Counted from the stretch's first letter, positions 22,981 through 35,462 are shown. The stretch is 64,000 nt of DNA from Lonicera japonica (GCA_021464415.1 CM038469.1:24881901-24945900), one strand, 5' to 3'. Notes: generated by a model not told the origin, from the sequence alone. Numbers and translations: made by a program.

Positions 22981-25254
22981 TGTAACATCATGTATTTATA
23001 TTAATGTTAATTACGTTATATTAACTCCTTTATACTCATGTGAGTGATCGTTTAGTGATTCTGGTGGTCCGAATTGATTTCGGTTGGTAAATAGGAAGTT
23101 TTGGTTCTTCGCGATTCGTTGATTCTAGCTAACTTTGAGCTATCGTAATTTCTTCGTTTCTTATCCGATTAAAATTCTGTTGATGAAAGTGTTTAGGTTT
23201 CATACCATTCTACAACTTTCGTTTTGACCAAAAGCTAATTCACACCCCTTGTTGGTTAAAACAGGATGCGAAGTAGGCGCATCGTTAAATTATGATCATT
23301 CGGTAGCACTTTGGCAGAGCACTGTCTTTCGAGGATTTCTGAGATTTATCCATCTAGAATTTGGAAAAACTTCCTTCTAGGAAGTTGTAGATCATTGAAT
23401 TACCTTTTCGTGGACATAAACATCACCTCAATCGGAGTCTCGAGCGAAAAGTTATGGCCAAATTACAAACAGTGCGCCAATGCACTTTTTTTACCCGCGG
23501 ACCGGTCTAAGGAATTTCCAGACTGGTCCGGCCTTTAATTTTGGGCAATTTTCTGGACTGCGGACCAATCTGGTCTTTTTCTAAACCAGTCCGGCAGGGG
23601 TTAGGTTGGTTTTGAGCTATTTTAAAGCATTTTTTCACTCATTTTTGCCCCAATTTTGACCAAAACTCACTCCTAAACACTAGAAGGTTCTAAAGAGAGA
23701 TAGAGGTGGATTCTTTGAAGGATTTTCACTCATTTTTCAACATCAATCCAAGATATAAGCTCCAAATCCTCTGAATCATCCTCTTGTTCACTATTCGTCG
23801 TCTTCTTCGTGGGGTTTGCTTAGGGGAGAGGCCGAAACCTTCATCTTTCCTCCTTCTTCGCTAATAAGTCGAGGTAGGGGTTCTCTCGCCTTTAAAACTT
23901 GATAATATGATTTTATTACCCAAGAATCCTTGTGTTTGATTTATATTTGTTTGGAATCTTAAATATAAAATAGTTCATGTTGTTTTTATATTTTATATGG
24001 TTATGAATGAAAGATTTGGGGCAAGATATACCATCTACACCCAATATAAATTTTTAATTGAACTATATGAAATATCTCTTGGTTGTACGAATGTTGTTTG
24101 TTACTAGAATTGATTGGTTGATGAATTGTGTGTACCAAGAGATATGTAATGAGATTTATTTGGGTGTACATGGCATAAATTGCTTTATCTGCATGTTTGA
24201 TAGCATGTTTTGCATACCATATATTATCATTGTGTCAACCGCAATCTTGGAGATCCCTCAGCAAGTTCAGAACTATTCTTATGGCTTGTCTAGTGGGTGT
24301 ATACCTCTTATTCATGAAGAATGAAGCTGATAAAAATCACTATATCATTTTGGGGTATGATGCGATCCCGACATGGATCCGGATATGTTTCTATTGTTGC
24401 CCTTCGATGATGAAGGGAGATATGTATATGTTTGTGCCTGCCGGTATGGAAAATAAGTAAGGCCTAGTGCCCTTGGGTTGAAAATTCCTAAACCTCCGGA
24501 GGGCAGCAACGCGTCGGCTATCTAGAGCCAGTGGTAAATAGCCCAAAAATCTAGACAACGGCTAGGCATTAGTGATTTTGTTGTTATGACTCTATTTAGG
24601 GACTTGTGGTCTAACTCAGTTATGGTTACATGGTATTCTCGGAGGCCAATGGGTCAGTTTATAACGACTATCGGATTATTCTCTCGGGCGGTCAGGCCCT
24701 TATTAAATTCTAAACCAGTATTGATGTATTCTGGCTGCGTGGCTCTAAGGTTGACACAAGAGAGGTAACCTGCATTGGAATATGCATGCATTGTTTATAA
24801 AACTTATGATCTTAAAACGAAGTGTTTTTTTTAAAATATAATACTCTCGTTGTTATCACCCCTACTGAGCATATAGCTCACCCCGTTTCCCTAAAATATT
24901 TCAGGTACTGAGGAGTCTAATGAAGGCAAGAGTATGGCGGGACCTGGGACGACATAGGGCTCTGATACTATGGTTAATTTTTTTTGTAGTATGTATGTTT
25001 GCCAGGAAGCCACGGCTCGCCCGAGGTTTGTATATGCTTTTGGGAATTTGTATAGCTTGGTTTTATATATCTGTGATGCACGTTTACAAGTTATAATATC
25101 AGTTTGTATCCCGTACTTATCCTTACTTGATACATGTATTGTTGTTGATCTATACTCTTCTTATACACATATCTTAGTCCTACTAAGATGGGTTCATGAC
25201 ATTCCAAGTCTTAATTATGGGTGTTATCCTGCAAATTAAAGCGGGGGTGTTAAA
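22981..25254 (+). mobile_element. Solo LTR 3 (Ty3, Tekay/Del-like), plus orientation
   Basis: A 2274-bp insertion flanked by an exact duplication GCAAG (22976-22980 and 25255-25259). It begins TGTAACATC and ends GGTGTTAAA, one change from the expected TGTTACA. Internal landmarks include a palindrome-rich U3 block (23500-23615) with ACCGGTCTAAG, AGACTGGTCCGG and AAACCAGTCCGG, and the ACTGAGCATATAGCTCACC region near 24866. It carries no open coding region of note; short open frames within it are chance. It belongs to the same family as solo LTR 2 but in the opposite orientation. It splits the Athila env-like ORF. Confidence 0.82.
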
Positions 25255-25604
25255 GCAAGTGACCGAGGTTGGTGATGAAGATGGGGTTAAGACACTGGAA
25301 AGAGGGGAAAATGGCAACCAAGAAAGAAAGGAAGATCGGCCACAACAAGAGGAGGCTACACGCCAAGTTCAAAGGGGCAAAAAAAGAGGAGCCGAGGGAC
25401 CGGTGCCACTAGATATATAGGCCATCATACAACAACTTGATCAAATGAACACGCTGGTAATGGAAGGTTTCCAATCGATGAGGAATGAACAATAAGCAAT
25501 TCGGGAATCTCAAGCCCATCTCGAGGAACAACAAGCCCAAATGCGAGCCAAGATGAATCAAGAATTTGCCCACATGCGAGGTGAATTCGATTATTGGCAA
25601 TAAT
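25255..25604 (+). pseudogene. Athila env-like ORF, C-terminal coiled-coil part
   Basis: The frame resumes after solo LTR 3 with an acidic-to-basic linker (RKEDRPQQEEATRQVQRGKK) and, after a stop at 25418-25420, a glutamine-rich amphipathic stretch (IIQQLDQMN, LEEQQAQMRAKMNQEF) that would form a coiled coil. A second stop interrupts it after RNEQ, and a TAA at about 25601 ends it just before solo LTR 4. A helical Q/E-rich tail is usual at the C-terminus of Athila env-like ORFs. Confidence 0.5.
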
Positions 25605-28158
25605 TGTGACGCCCCAAAATCCCGTTTAGAGGATTATTCCTCCGGGACCCGGTTAGCCACGGAGTCGTACGCGACGACGAGTATGAAGTAGTGAAACATA
25701 TAATTTTATACCAAAAACATGTCTGAGTAATAAAATCATTTTAAAAGAAATTCTGGCATGTGGAGTTTATTTATCAAGCAATACCAAAACGTGTTAAAAT
25801 ATACATACAAATCCATATTCAATAGATACTCCACGTTTAAGAAAAGGTCATTTATACAAAGCCTCCAATGAGGTCCCAATCTTAATTAGCTTTATATCAT
25901 CATCATACACAATAGCACAACGCACAAATAACTATTGACTAAAGAAATGGTAAACAAGTCGTTTCCAAACGACTTTGGTAATCCAGTCTTCAGAGCTATC
26001 TAGATTTAGTGAGTGTAGCGTCCCCCGGGAAATACCTGCAAAACCTGGTTTGAAAAATGGGAGTGAGCCAAACGGGCTCAGTGGCAACTATAAGGTTGTA
26101 TAAGAAAATAAGTTGGAAATCATGCATGCCATGCCATGTATTATAACGAAAGTAATTTATATGCTGCTTCTCTGTAATAAGCCATTATTGGGTAGAAATG
26201 TGTATATACAAATGTAAACACATATATGTATTTAATACATTTAAGAAGCAGCCAATGCACGAAAAACCTTTCGTATAATGTATGTATGATGTCCCCAACC
26301 CAAAGTACAAGAAAAGCAATGTAAGTATACATATACATCATCGTACAGTATATGCCATAACACCGCGACTAGATCTATCTCATCAATCACATATGTCATA
26401 CTCACGTCTAGGATTTTCATACATCTACTGTGCACAAAGATAGCCGGCAACTCGGTTTCTTCAGCCCAAGGCAAGGACCACCTACTAGGTCCACACAGGC
26501 ATACGCTACCTCACGCAGCCACACAGGCATACGCTACTAATAATACTCACGTAGCCACCAAGGCTATATGCTACCGGTAATCACCATCTATCTAGTACGA
26601 ACGGTGTGGCCATCCGATAATATATCCAAACAACAATAAACTCATCAAATCAATGAAATCATAAGAACATACATAATCCAATAGATGGAGATCAGTATAT
26701 ATACATTCCATATGTATTCGTAAAACTTGTATATATGTATCCATTCTAGATATGTGTGCATATACATACTGTAAAACATGTAGTGGTATTGTTGAGATTG
26801 AAGAATATCCGAAGAGTCCGTCAGTTAATAAAAGAAACTAAAAAATCATCAGTTTGGGAGGTTTCATATGTTTTCATCAATTTGGCCCCAAGCCAAGTCT
26901 AATACAATCCAATACTGTATACGCGTTCCTAATTAGCCTCCCATTATGACTTAAAGACTTTATTTATTCAAAACACATTTATGTATTTGACTAACATACT
27001 TACGAACTGGCTAGGTAAGTAGAAAATCTCATAAATGTAGCTCGTGGCTTAAAACATAACAACAATACCACCAATATATGTAACTTTGTCCAAAATATAC
27101 TTTAAATCCCATATATGACATCATACATAAGTGTATCAAAGAGTAGCATATATAATCGTATACGTACTTGAAGGTCATATGTGAAACTTTCTCATAAATC
27201 ATATCCAATTAGGACTTTTTGTCTAAAATAGTTATTGATGTCATATATGATGCAAATCTATCAAAATTATCCCAAGAAATTGACCCAATCCCCTTGCATA
27301 TATAACTTTGAGTAAAAACCCTAGGTTTGGATTAATTTGAGATGAATAAGTTGTAATCGTAAGAAAACTTGTTAAAATACTATTGTTCCCACCTTAGGAG
27401 GGTCAATCCCTCGAAGAATTGCCGTTGAATCGAGCCGGAGAAGCACGGATACGAAAACCCCCAATTTAAGCTCCAAAACCCTAGCCATGGCAATTCAAGG
27501 AGGAAGAAGATGAAAGTGATGATGGAGATGATGATGATGATGATGATGATTTGGTGGGGGATAATAAGCATAGAGTAATCTTCACAATATCCCCTAGGAT
27601 AGCCCCTCAATTTCTCTCTAAGAGCTTTCCAATGGTTGGGTGAAATGAGGAAGAAAGGAAAAGAAAGAATATATAAAAAATCTCACCAGCACCATGTAGC
27701 TGACTCCTTCCTTTCCATGGAGCCGACTCCCTAGGCCTGAAGGTGCCCCTTTCAGCTTTTGGTCAACAGCTCGACTTCGCACCCACTTTTCGGCATCAAG
27801 GAGTTGGAATTGGATCTCGGCCAAAACATAAACGTTGCAAAGGGAATTAAAATGAAGACGTGGCTGAAAACAAGGACTCATTTGCAATTCGGATGAAGAA
27901 GTTATGGTCTTCCAAAGTCGGATAAAAATCATTAATCGCGTAGGATCGAAACTTGTGATTTTCGAACCGATTTTCGTCCGAGCCACCCTAAATGACTTAT
28001 GGTCATTATAACACACTTAAATATGTTGATATGACTTGTTGGAGGTTTCCAAACCATGCCAACCTTTTTAGAACCCAATTTGGTCATCCGGAGCCAGATT
28101 CTGCCTTATTTGCGATATGGGTCGTGATTTGCAAGCGATGATTAAACGGGATGTTACA
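25605..28158 (-). mobile_element. Solo LTR 4 (Ty3, Tekay/Del-like), minus orientation
   Basis: A 2554-bp non-coding insertion beginning TGTGACGCCCCAAAATCCC and ending ACGGGATGTTACA. Flanks ATAAT (25600-25604) and ACAAT (28159-28163) differ at one base, consistent with a decayed 5-bp duplication. GAGCCAAACGGGCTCAGTGG near 26065 is the counterpart of the GCTCA/CAGTAG landmark in solo LTRs 2 and 3. It contains a short tandem block (26490-26580, CACACAGGCATACGCTAC and variants) and a (GAT)n tract at about 27520-27550. A block around 27700-27745 contains GTAGCTGACTCC and GGAGCCGACTCC, close to a TATATA tract that would be downstream on the minus strand. Confidence 0.72.
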
Positions 28159-29521
28159 ACAATGCTTCCCCCCTCGTCCTGATATGTGATATTCTCTTGA
28201 CTTTGAAACTCCACTTTAATTTTCTTTATTTTGTATTCTTTTCTTTTTGGATTATTGGATTATTTAGACACGACTACTCTTCATGGTTTGAACTTTTAAG
28301 TTTGAATGTTATGTTTGACTAATGCTAACCCGTTTGTTAGTAGCTTTTTGTATATATAGTAGTTTCGAAATCAAACCTAGCTTAGTTTTGGAGAAATTAG
28401 AAAGCAATTTTTCAAGAACTCGCCCGACTTTCGTCATCTTCAAAAGCATTGGGGACAATGCCAACTTTCAGTTGGGGGCGAGCACTTTCAAATTTTCAAG
28501 CATGCTTTCTTTTCATGTTAACTCTCTCCATGCTAGGCTCGATTTTGTCATTTTATCGAAATTTGAAAATGATGATCATTTTTTTTATAGTTGTCCTTGA
28601 ATTGATGGCTTTGGCATGAATTTCTTTATTCAGATAGGTAGTTGGTTGAAAATCTCTATGGCATTGCTTCATTTAGATTCACGAACCTTGTATTTTCTTA
28701 GGAATAAGCATAATGTCGTTGCTTGATTTAATCTTTGGTATCACATAGAGTTATATCCATCTTCTGTAGAGGGAAGTAATGTTCAAATGCAATAAAAACT
28801 CTTTCGAAAAGATCCTCCTTAGAGGGGATACATGCATGGCACTTAAAAAAATGTTGAAAACTTGAATGACTTTTAAACTTAATATTGACTTTAAGCTTCA
28901 TTTGACAAAAATTTTAAGTCATTTTGTCTAATATTAAGGATAGACAAAGATTACCATATGGAAAAATGCTGAATAGCTTCCTTTGTTTATAAAGCTTGAA
29001 AAATAAGCTATGAATGCAAATTCACAAAGTGAGACCGTTGTCTTCCATAGAGATGCAATCCACCTTGAGCTAATTTAGCAATAATTCCAAGTAAAAGATA
29101 AAGAAAAGTGCATATAATCAACAAAGTTCTTGAGCTTTTGTTTTTGAAAGACTTCTCTCTTTCACTATTGATGATTAGGGCTATTTGTGATTAAAAATGA
29201 TTGTGTCAAAATTTCAAATGCTTAATGTGTTCAAAAATGGGAATGTGGAAATCGTCTTTCAAATGCCATAGTTCTGGAAATTGTGATAGTAATGCCAAAC
29301 ACTTGAATTGATTCATGGAAATGCTTCAATTCTACTTCTTTAAGTTCAAACTTCGTATGTTTGTGGGTATCATCGCCGGAAAGCCTCACGAGACACAACT
29401 ATCTTCTAAGGAAACTTAGGAGTTCAAAGGCTTAATGCATGTGCTAAATGCATTTTCGATTATTATACATAATTATTTTTAATTTGCTTGCTAAGGGACT
29501 AGCAAGAGTTTAGTTGGGGGT
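28159..29521 (+). other. Athila 3' untranslated region and polypurine tract
   Basis: Long non-coding stretch between the env-like ORF and the 3' LTR. GCATTGGGGACAATGCC followed by AGTTGGGGGC at 28446-28479 resembles the conserved sequence in the 3' region of Athila and related elements. A second purine tract, TAGTTGGGGG at 29511-29520, directly precedes the LTR and is the likely polypurine tract for plus-strand priming. No protein is encoded. Confidence 0.6.
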
Positions 29522-31399
29522 TGTTGATAAACGCGCAATTTTGTATATACTTAGACTCTTTAACTGAGATTATCGCGTTTATCATAGATTTGTTTGACAT
29601 AATTAACTTACTTTTGCACACACACAAAAAATATCTAGAATTACTTTAACATGGCTCAAAGAAGCATTCTTTAGTATTTTAGTGTGCTCATAGATATTGG
29701 AAGCAAACTTAGGAAATTTTAGGAAGTGATCAACGAAGAAAAAGAGCCAAAAGAAAGGAAAACCTAGCCCGGATCTCGTCTTTAATCCATCAGAGCCCTA
29801 CTTAGAGCACAAATCTCCCATTTGATCGATCAGAGGCCTTTCCAGAATTGAAGTGACAGCTTCTAAGCAGTTTTTCTCCACCTTTTATGAATGGAAACTC
29901 ACTAAAAGTGCTTGACTTTCTATTTTGAGTTAGTCTTAGGTTGCTTGGCCCATTGGCACTTCAGAGAGTGTGTTATATTGCATTTTAGGATTGCTTCTCC
30001 CCTTATGTAAACTCCTCTTTGACCTTCATTTAAAGGCATGTAATTTTGGATCTAGATCAAGTAATATAAGATTAATTCCTTCACTTGTGTCTTGTATGAC
30101 TTGTAAAAACTAATTAGATATACATTTGAGAGAAATGGATATCACTTTAATGGTGTTTGTTCATACAACTATCATGGACTAATTTCATTGCTAAGGCTAA
30201 AAGATGAAGTTTGCAATGCATTAATTATGTAAGTTTAATTCTCATTCCATTGTTAGTATTGTTAAATACTTGTTGAATCATTCTCCTTCTACATTCAATG
30301 AACCATTCATAAACTAGTAAGATAATCTTTATAAGGTGATTTGACTTTGTATGCCTTGTATACATAGATCTCAAGCATTAATGAGGAGATGATACACTTG
30401 TGTGTTTCTTACTAGCCTATATGCATTCCCTCTATGAATGAGATACTTATCATTGCCAAGCATGATTAGTCTTTGAATATCCATAGAATCTCCATGAACT
30501 TGTAATTCCAATCCTTGAATACTTTAATGATATGTTGAGTACATTCTACACTTTATGTGATTTTGAGACTCAACTTTTTCTCAGTTAAGGTGTTGCAAGG
30601 AGGATTTCTTAAGTTCATGCCATTAAAAACTCCACTAATCACTTTAAGAATTCAATTTGTATTTATCAAATGTGTCTAAACCAGATGATTCTATCTCCAC
30701 CTAGACCTTCCAATCTTAGACAAATGAAATGTTATGACTTATTTTGCTAAACTTTTTAGCTAGCCATTTTCATATTCAAGTCAATTTCCTGGGGGAAACT
30801 AACAACGAATTATCAATGTCTAATTTAAGTTTATACCTTTTTCTTTAGTGTATTTTAAGTTTGTATCTTGATTGAATATTATATGGGAATGGGTTGCACT
30901 TGCTTCACATCCTTTGTTACAAGATATAAGTGAGAAATACGCTTGTGTTGAATTTTTCTTACACCTTTCTCTTGATAGCATTTATATTGGAATGTGTTGC
31001 TTTCGCTTCACACCCTTTTTCCTAAAAGAGTGTAAGACATTCAACACTTAGGAATTGCATTGAGAACTTTGAATGAGATTAATTCTACATAACATTGCAA
31101 AGCAAATGGATTCTATAATGCCTTAGCCCTTTCTTATCATTTGATACATCATTTTAATTTTAATTACAAGATTCTAAAATCAACAACTAAAATCTACCAA
31201 TCCACTTTTCTAAACAAAGCCTTGGACTCATAATCACCACATCGTCTTTCTGACCATCCTTGTGGTTCGACACTTGGACTTACCAATTATTACAACTTGA
31301 AAACCTACACTTGGGTTCTTAAGCGTTAAAGTATTTTCGACACGTTTGTTGTTAGTGACAGTATCCAGTGACACCTCAAATTGGGTTCGGGGCGTTACA
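29522..31399 (+). mobile_element. Athila 3' LTR
   Basis: The LTR begins TGTTGATAAACGCG immediately after the polypurine tract and is judged to end at GGGGCGTTACA (31399), giving 1.88 kb with TG/CA ends. The next bases, ACTAG, continue into sequence that occurs in the neighbouring repeat copies as GAAAGCTAGACTTA, so 31399/31400 is an insertion boundary. A motif TTGATCGATCAGAGG lies in the U3-like part at about 29822, with a degenerate partner TTAATCCATCAGAG at about 29782. The 5' LTR is not in the window, so LTR identity cannot be used for dating. Confidence 0.7.
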
Positions 31400-31767
31400 A
31401 CTAGACTTACCAAAGACCAAAGCCCTCTCAATTTGACATCCTTCTAAATCAAAATATGATAATTTTTTTTAAAACAAGCGACATACATATACATCTAGGG
31501 TTCAAACCACAGGATTATGAAAAAAAAAATCAAAAACCTGGATTTTTTTTATATTAACATAACTGCTTATGTGCACTACCTTGCTTGATATTATTATTTC
31601 TAATATTTGCTTAAATCAATCACGTAGTATCTATTTACACTGGTTAATACACACACACACATATATATAATTGCATTTTATTGGACAAGAATAATTTATT
31701 CCTCTCTTATTAAGATTCCAAATCTTTTTAAAATCCGCAATATATAGTATGAAAGAGACCATGTCAC

Positions 31768-32690
31768 ACCCCAATTTTCGAGACGCAAGTAAAGAAATTT
31801 TATGAAAAAAATAAGAATTCTCATTAAAATTAAATAAGTTTAGAATAAAAATAATAATAAATTCTTGAAAAAAAATATATAATCGCGAATATCATTATTA
31901 AAGTAGAATTCACAGTACTAAAGATCCATAATTTACAATAATTGATATAAAAGCTTTTCAAAAATATTAAATTGGCAAGAGGATATCTATAATTCCCATT
32001 TGTGTTTATATCCCACTCTAAGTTATCTCATTTTCTTATGTTGGACACTGGTTCTTGACACCACCACACTCCGCCATCGTTGTCCATGACGCGGGGCCCA
32101 CTCCATGGTAGTAGCCATTCTACCGACATTGGCTAGATGGTAGTCTTTTCCACTTTGGTGGCTCCATCATGTAGACGGTACGGGTCGCTTGGTGCACGCT
32201 CTAATACTAATTATCAAGCTCAGGGGTAAAACTTACTCTTGAAAACCAGTTGACAAAAGAAGGGTATCAATTTGCTTATAGACCACTCTCATTTTTTCTA
32301 TGTGGGACATTGGTTTTTGATAAAGAGTAATCATAAAAAATGATCCAAAAACATAAATTACTCCGGTGAGAGATGGGGTGGAGAATTAAAGATTTTGGCA
32401 AAGATAGGGTGGCGATTTGAAGATTCCGGCGTGTGAGAGATTCCGACGAGTTGTTTGATCAGAGAGAAAATGAGTTGGGAAGAAGAAGAGATTAAATGCC
32501 TCATCAATTGTTTTTATTTCCAAAAAAGTGCCACGATTTTGCGCCAACTTGGCAATTTTATAAGAAGAATTAGATGGACGTTACGTTTTGGACATGAGTA
32601 TAATAGCGGAAAAGTTTAGCGGTATACCAAAGTTAATGTGTGTTTTCAATAAATAGCATATAAATGTTAAATTTAAAATATGCTCCCTCT
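31768..32690. mobile_element. Unclassified LTR-like insertion in a repeat copy
   Basis: Sequence foreign to the repeat starts with TGTCACACCCCAATTTTCG, a start word common in plant Ty3 LTRs, and contains GCGGGGCCCACTCC and CGCTCTAATACTA, a GATACTAGAGCG-like word on the minus strand. Its right end could not be fixed; repeat sequence is recognisable again from about 32690-32755. It may be a solo LTR or a fragment of one. Confidence 0.35.
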
Positions 32691-33515
32691 CAATTTATAC
32701 ACAGATAAAAGAAATATCAATCTTATTATGTTTCGCAATGTATGGTACGATACAAACCAAAGACCAAAATTTAAGATTAAGATAAGATAATTTTATCGTT
32801 ATAAATTAAGATAAGATAATTTTTTCCTTTTCTTTTTTTTAATACAAACGATACACGGACACATCCGGATTTCGAACAATGGGATCAAACAAAATGATTT
32901 TCAAAAACCTTGATTTTTTTCTTTTTTTTATATATATATTAACATAACTGCCTGTGTAAACTACCTTGCTTGATATTATTATTATTATTTGCTTAAATTA
33001 ATTGCGTAGTATCTATTTACACTGATTAGTACATATATATACATATAATTGCATTTTTTCATGAACAAGAATAACACATTCCTCTCATATTAATATTTTC
33101 AATTTTATTAAAATTCCCAATCTTATTAAAATCCAGAATATATTACGAAAGAGACCAAAGACGAAATATGGTTCATACAAAAAAGAAAAAAGAAAAAAAA
33201 AGAAGTAGAGAAGAAGTCATCTTTGCAATATGAAAGCTAGGCTTAATTACCAAAGACCAAAGTCCTCTCAATTTAGCATCGTTCTAAATCAAGATAAGAT
33301 AGGGGGCTTTTTTTTTCTTTTTTTTTTTTTACAAGCAATAAATGGATTCATCCGGGGTTGTAATCATGGGATTAAGATAAATAATTTTCAAAATCCTGGA
33401 TTTTTAATATTAACATAATTGCTTCTATGCACTACCTTGCTTGATATTATTATTACTAATATTTGTTTAAATTAATCGCGTAGTATCTATTTACATTGGC
33501 TATTACACACATATA

Positions 33516-34200
33516 CAGTAGAAACTCGATAAAATAATAATATCACTAAATTAATAAATTTTTCATGTTCCGCCTCAGGTCCAAGAGCTAAATTAATATT
33601 TTTGTTAAATTTATAAGATAATATTTTTTTAAGGCCCCTTTAGGCTCATTGGTTACACAAATTAATAATTCATCTTTTCAGACCTAGTATTATGCCTTAT
33701 CAAAATATGAGTACAATATTGTTTGCTTTTTGCTAAAATTTATATGTGCTTGAATTTCATCCCTAACTTTTTGTGCATTTCTCATTTTGTAAGAGGAAAT
33801 TATCAAATTATTTAGTGTCCTAACTTTTTGTGCATTTCTCATTTTGTAAGAGGAAATTATTTAGTGTCGTTATTGCTTTGATGACTTTTTTTTTTCGAGA
33901 AACAGATTAGATAGCAAAACTAACATCCTCAACGTACTTCATCTTTTTTATTAATTTTTGTGACACCATCAATAATTGTTTTGTCAGTTAAAATCTCCAA
34001 ACTCTCATGTTCACCCAGAATGTTCAATAAGTAGTCAACAAAATAACAAGAGAATAATATTGGAAACACAAATCTTTCAGTAAATTAATAAATTATCAAC
34101 TTATTGATAAATTAATAAATTATTAATTTATCAATAAAGTAAAACCTCATTTAATTAATAAAATTGACCGATTCCGATCTTATTAATTTAAAGAATTTTT
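33516..34200. mobile_element. MITE-like AT-rich element
   Basis: An insertion in the third repeat copy beginning CAGTAGAAACTCGATAAA and ending in a block of AATTAATAAATTATC/GATAAATTAATAA words. Related AGTAAAACCTC...AATTAATAA sequence appears near its right end. Short elements of this composition are frequent non-autonomous DNA transposons in plants. Clear terminal inverted repeats and a target duplication were not found. It also contains a 57-bp tandem duplication at 33762-33875. Confidence 0.35.
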
Positions 34201-35026
34201 AATATATATATATATAATTGCATTTTCTTAGACAAGAATAGCAATTCCTCTCTTATTAAGATTCTCGATCTTATTAAAATCCGCAAATATATAGTACGAA
34301 GAGACCAAAGACCAAATATGTTCATAAAAAAGAAGTCATCTTTGAATATGAAAGCTAGACTTATCGACGACCAAAGTCCTCTTCGTTTGCCATCCTTCTA
34401 AATGAAGATAAGATAATTTTTTTTTTTAATTTTAATATAAGCAATACATAGATACATCCTGTCTTTGAACTACGGGATTAAACAAAATAATTTTCAAAAA
34501 TCTGGATTTTTTATATTAAATATATAGCATCTTCTGTGCACTTAAATTTGTTAGAATATTCTCCATGTTTTCCTCCTCCCATGTTTTCCTCTTTGTTCCC
34601 CTCTCCCTATTTTCCTCCCCTTTTCTCTCCTTATTTTTCTCCATGTTTTTAGGTTGTCTTATAATTTGTTTTCCCTTTGTATCACTATATATTTGTTAGT
34701 CTTGTATTGTAAAGAGATGGAGTGATTGTAACAATGTAACCCCTTGTGGATTTCTTGCTCATTAATATAATTTCTCTATTTCAATGTTGTATAATTTATC
34801 ATGGTATCAGAGGTGTAAGATCCTTACGTCTTTCCGATCACCGGCGGGCGATGTATATCGTCGTCCGCCGGACCTTCAAACCAACCGCGCTACCGCCACC
34901 GTCCACAACCGCGCAGTCCACCACCGTCTCAGCTTCCGGAGGTGGAGGCCCCGCTTCCTCCTATCAGCCAACAACCTCTCTCTAAATCCACCGAACAAAA
35001 AGCACCGCCGCACCGCTTTCGTCCTC

Positions 35027-35194
35027 ACCTATGCCCGCGTCATCACCAACAAGCAGATCAATTCACCCAACACCGCCGCACTCTGCCTCTTCTTCCACGA
35101 CTGCCTCGTCGAAGGCTGCGACGTTTTCGTCCTCATCTCCTCCACCGCCTTCGCCAAGGCCGAGCTAGACACTGACATCAACCTCTCCCTCTGA
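35027..35194 (+). pseudogene. Class III peroxidase fragment inside the TRIM
   Basis: The frame encodes VITNKQINSPNTAA, LFFHDCLVEGCD, VLISSTAF and DTDINLSL, then stops. This is the distal-haem region of a secretory plant peroxidase, corresponding to part of exon 1, and it includes the catalytic His of HDC with the neighbouring disulphide Cys and calcium-ligand region. The catalytic Arg usually found in RLFFHDC is Cys here, and the Ser of GCDASVL is Phe, so even this segment could not be active. The region before it (about 34960-35026) shows only weak resemblance. The rest of the peroxidase, including the proximal His, is absent. It is a captured, decayed host gene piece; whether it is transcribed is unknown. 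Confidence 0.82.
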
Positions 35195-35365
35195 AAACTA
35201 GCCACTTTAATATATATATATATTTAATCTTTTCAATTTAATTTTTCCGCAGCCTTTCGCCGCACGACAAAGTATTCAGATTCAATTTCTTGTTACTGTT
35301 ATACGTACTGCTCGCGTATTCAGATCAAGTTTTTATTTCCTCCGGAAATTCTACACCGGACCTCG

Positions 35366-35462
35366 CCGTTCTGTCGGCTCCCGTCATCGCCGTTCCGTCG
35401 GCTCCCGTCATCGCCGTTCCGTCGGCTCCTGTTATTTTCGTTACCGCCGTTCCGTCTGCCCC
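35366..35462 (+). repeat. 24-bp minisatellite in the TRIM interior
   Basis: The word CCGTTCCGTCGGCTCCCGTC recurs with a 24-base period about three times, then a degenerate fourth copy. In one frame it reads as repeats of VPSAPVIA, but this frame is not tied to the peroxidase fragment. It is likely a local amplification within the element. Confidence 0.75.

Larger units (their letters stand above)
14911..31399 (+). mobile_element. Left-truncated Athila-like Ty3 element with nested LTRs
   Basis: Reading left to right, the element keeps the pol region from just before reverse transcriptase, RNase H, the integrase C-terminus, an env-like ORF, a long 3' UTR with TTGGGGACAATGCC-type sequence, a polypurine tract and a 3' LTR. 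The 5' LTR, gag and protease are absent. The internal region is interrupted by four insertions with LTR features (15743-18250, 18969-20785, 22981-25254, 25605-28158). The order pol then env-like then long UTR, and the RT and integrase motifs, fit the Athila branch of plant Ty3 elements. Stops and a deletion through the integrase core show it is dead. Confidence 0.8.
31400..34548. repeat. Several degraded copies of one repeat, split by insertions
   Basis: Copies begin near 31400, 32755, 33230 and 34350. Each runs from ACCAAAGACCAAAG-like sequence through AAGATAAGATAATTTTTT, a CCTGGATTTTT tract, CACTACCTTGCTTGATATTATTATT and GTAGTATCTATTTACA to a CGAAAGAGACCAAAGACC junction leading into the next copy; the last copy is cut short by the TRIM. 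Unit length is about 0.4-0.5 kb without insertions. Copy 1 is interrupted at about 31768 by an unidentified sequence starting TGTCACACCCC, and the third by an AT-rich element (33516-34200). No coding capacity was found. Confidence 0.7.

Noticed and set aside
22981..25254. Short open frames at 23311-25239 as possible genes
   Set aside because: They lie inside solo LTR 3, a non-coding insertion with exact target duplications.
35027..35194. A functional peroxidase gene
   Set aside because: Only about 55 codons remain, the catalytic Arg is replaced, the proximal His domain is missing and it lies between LTRs.
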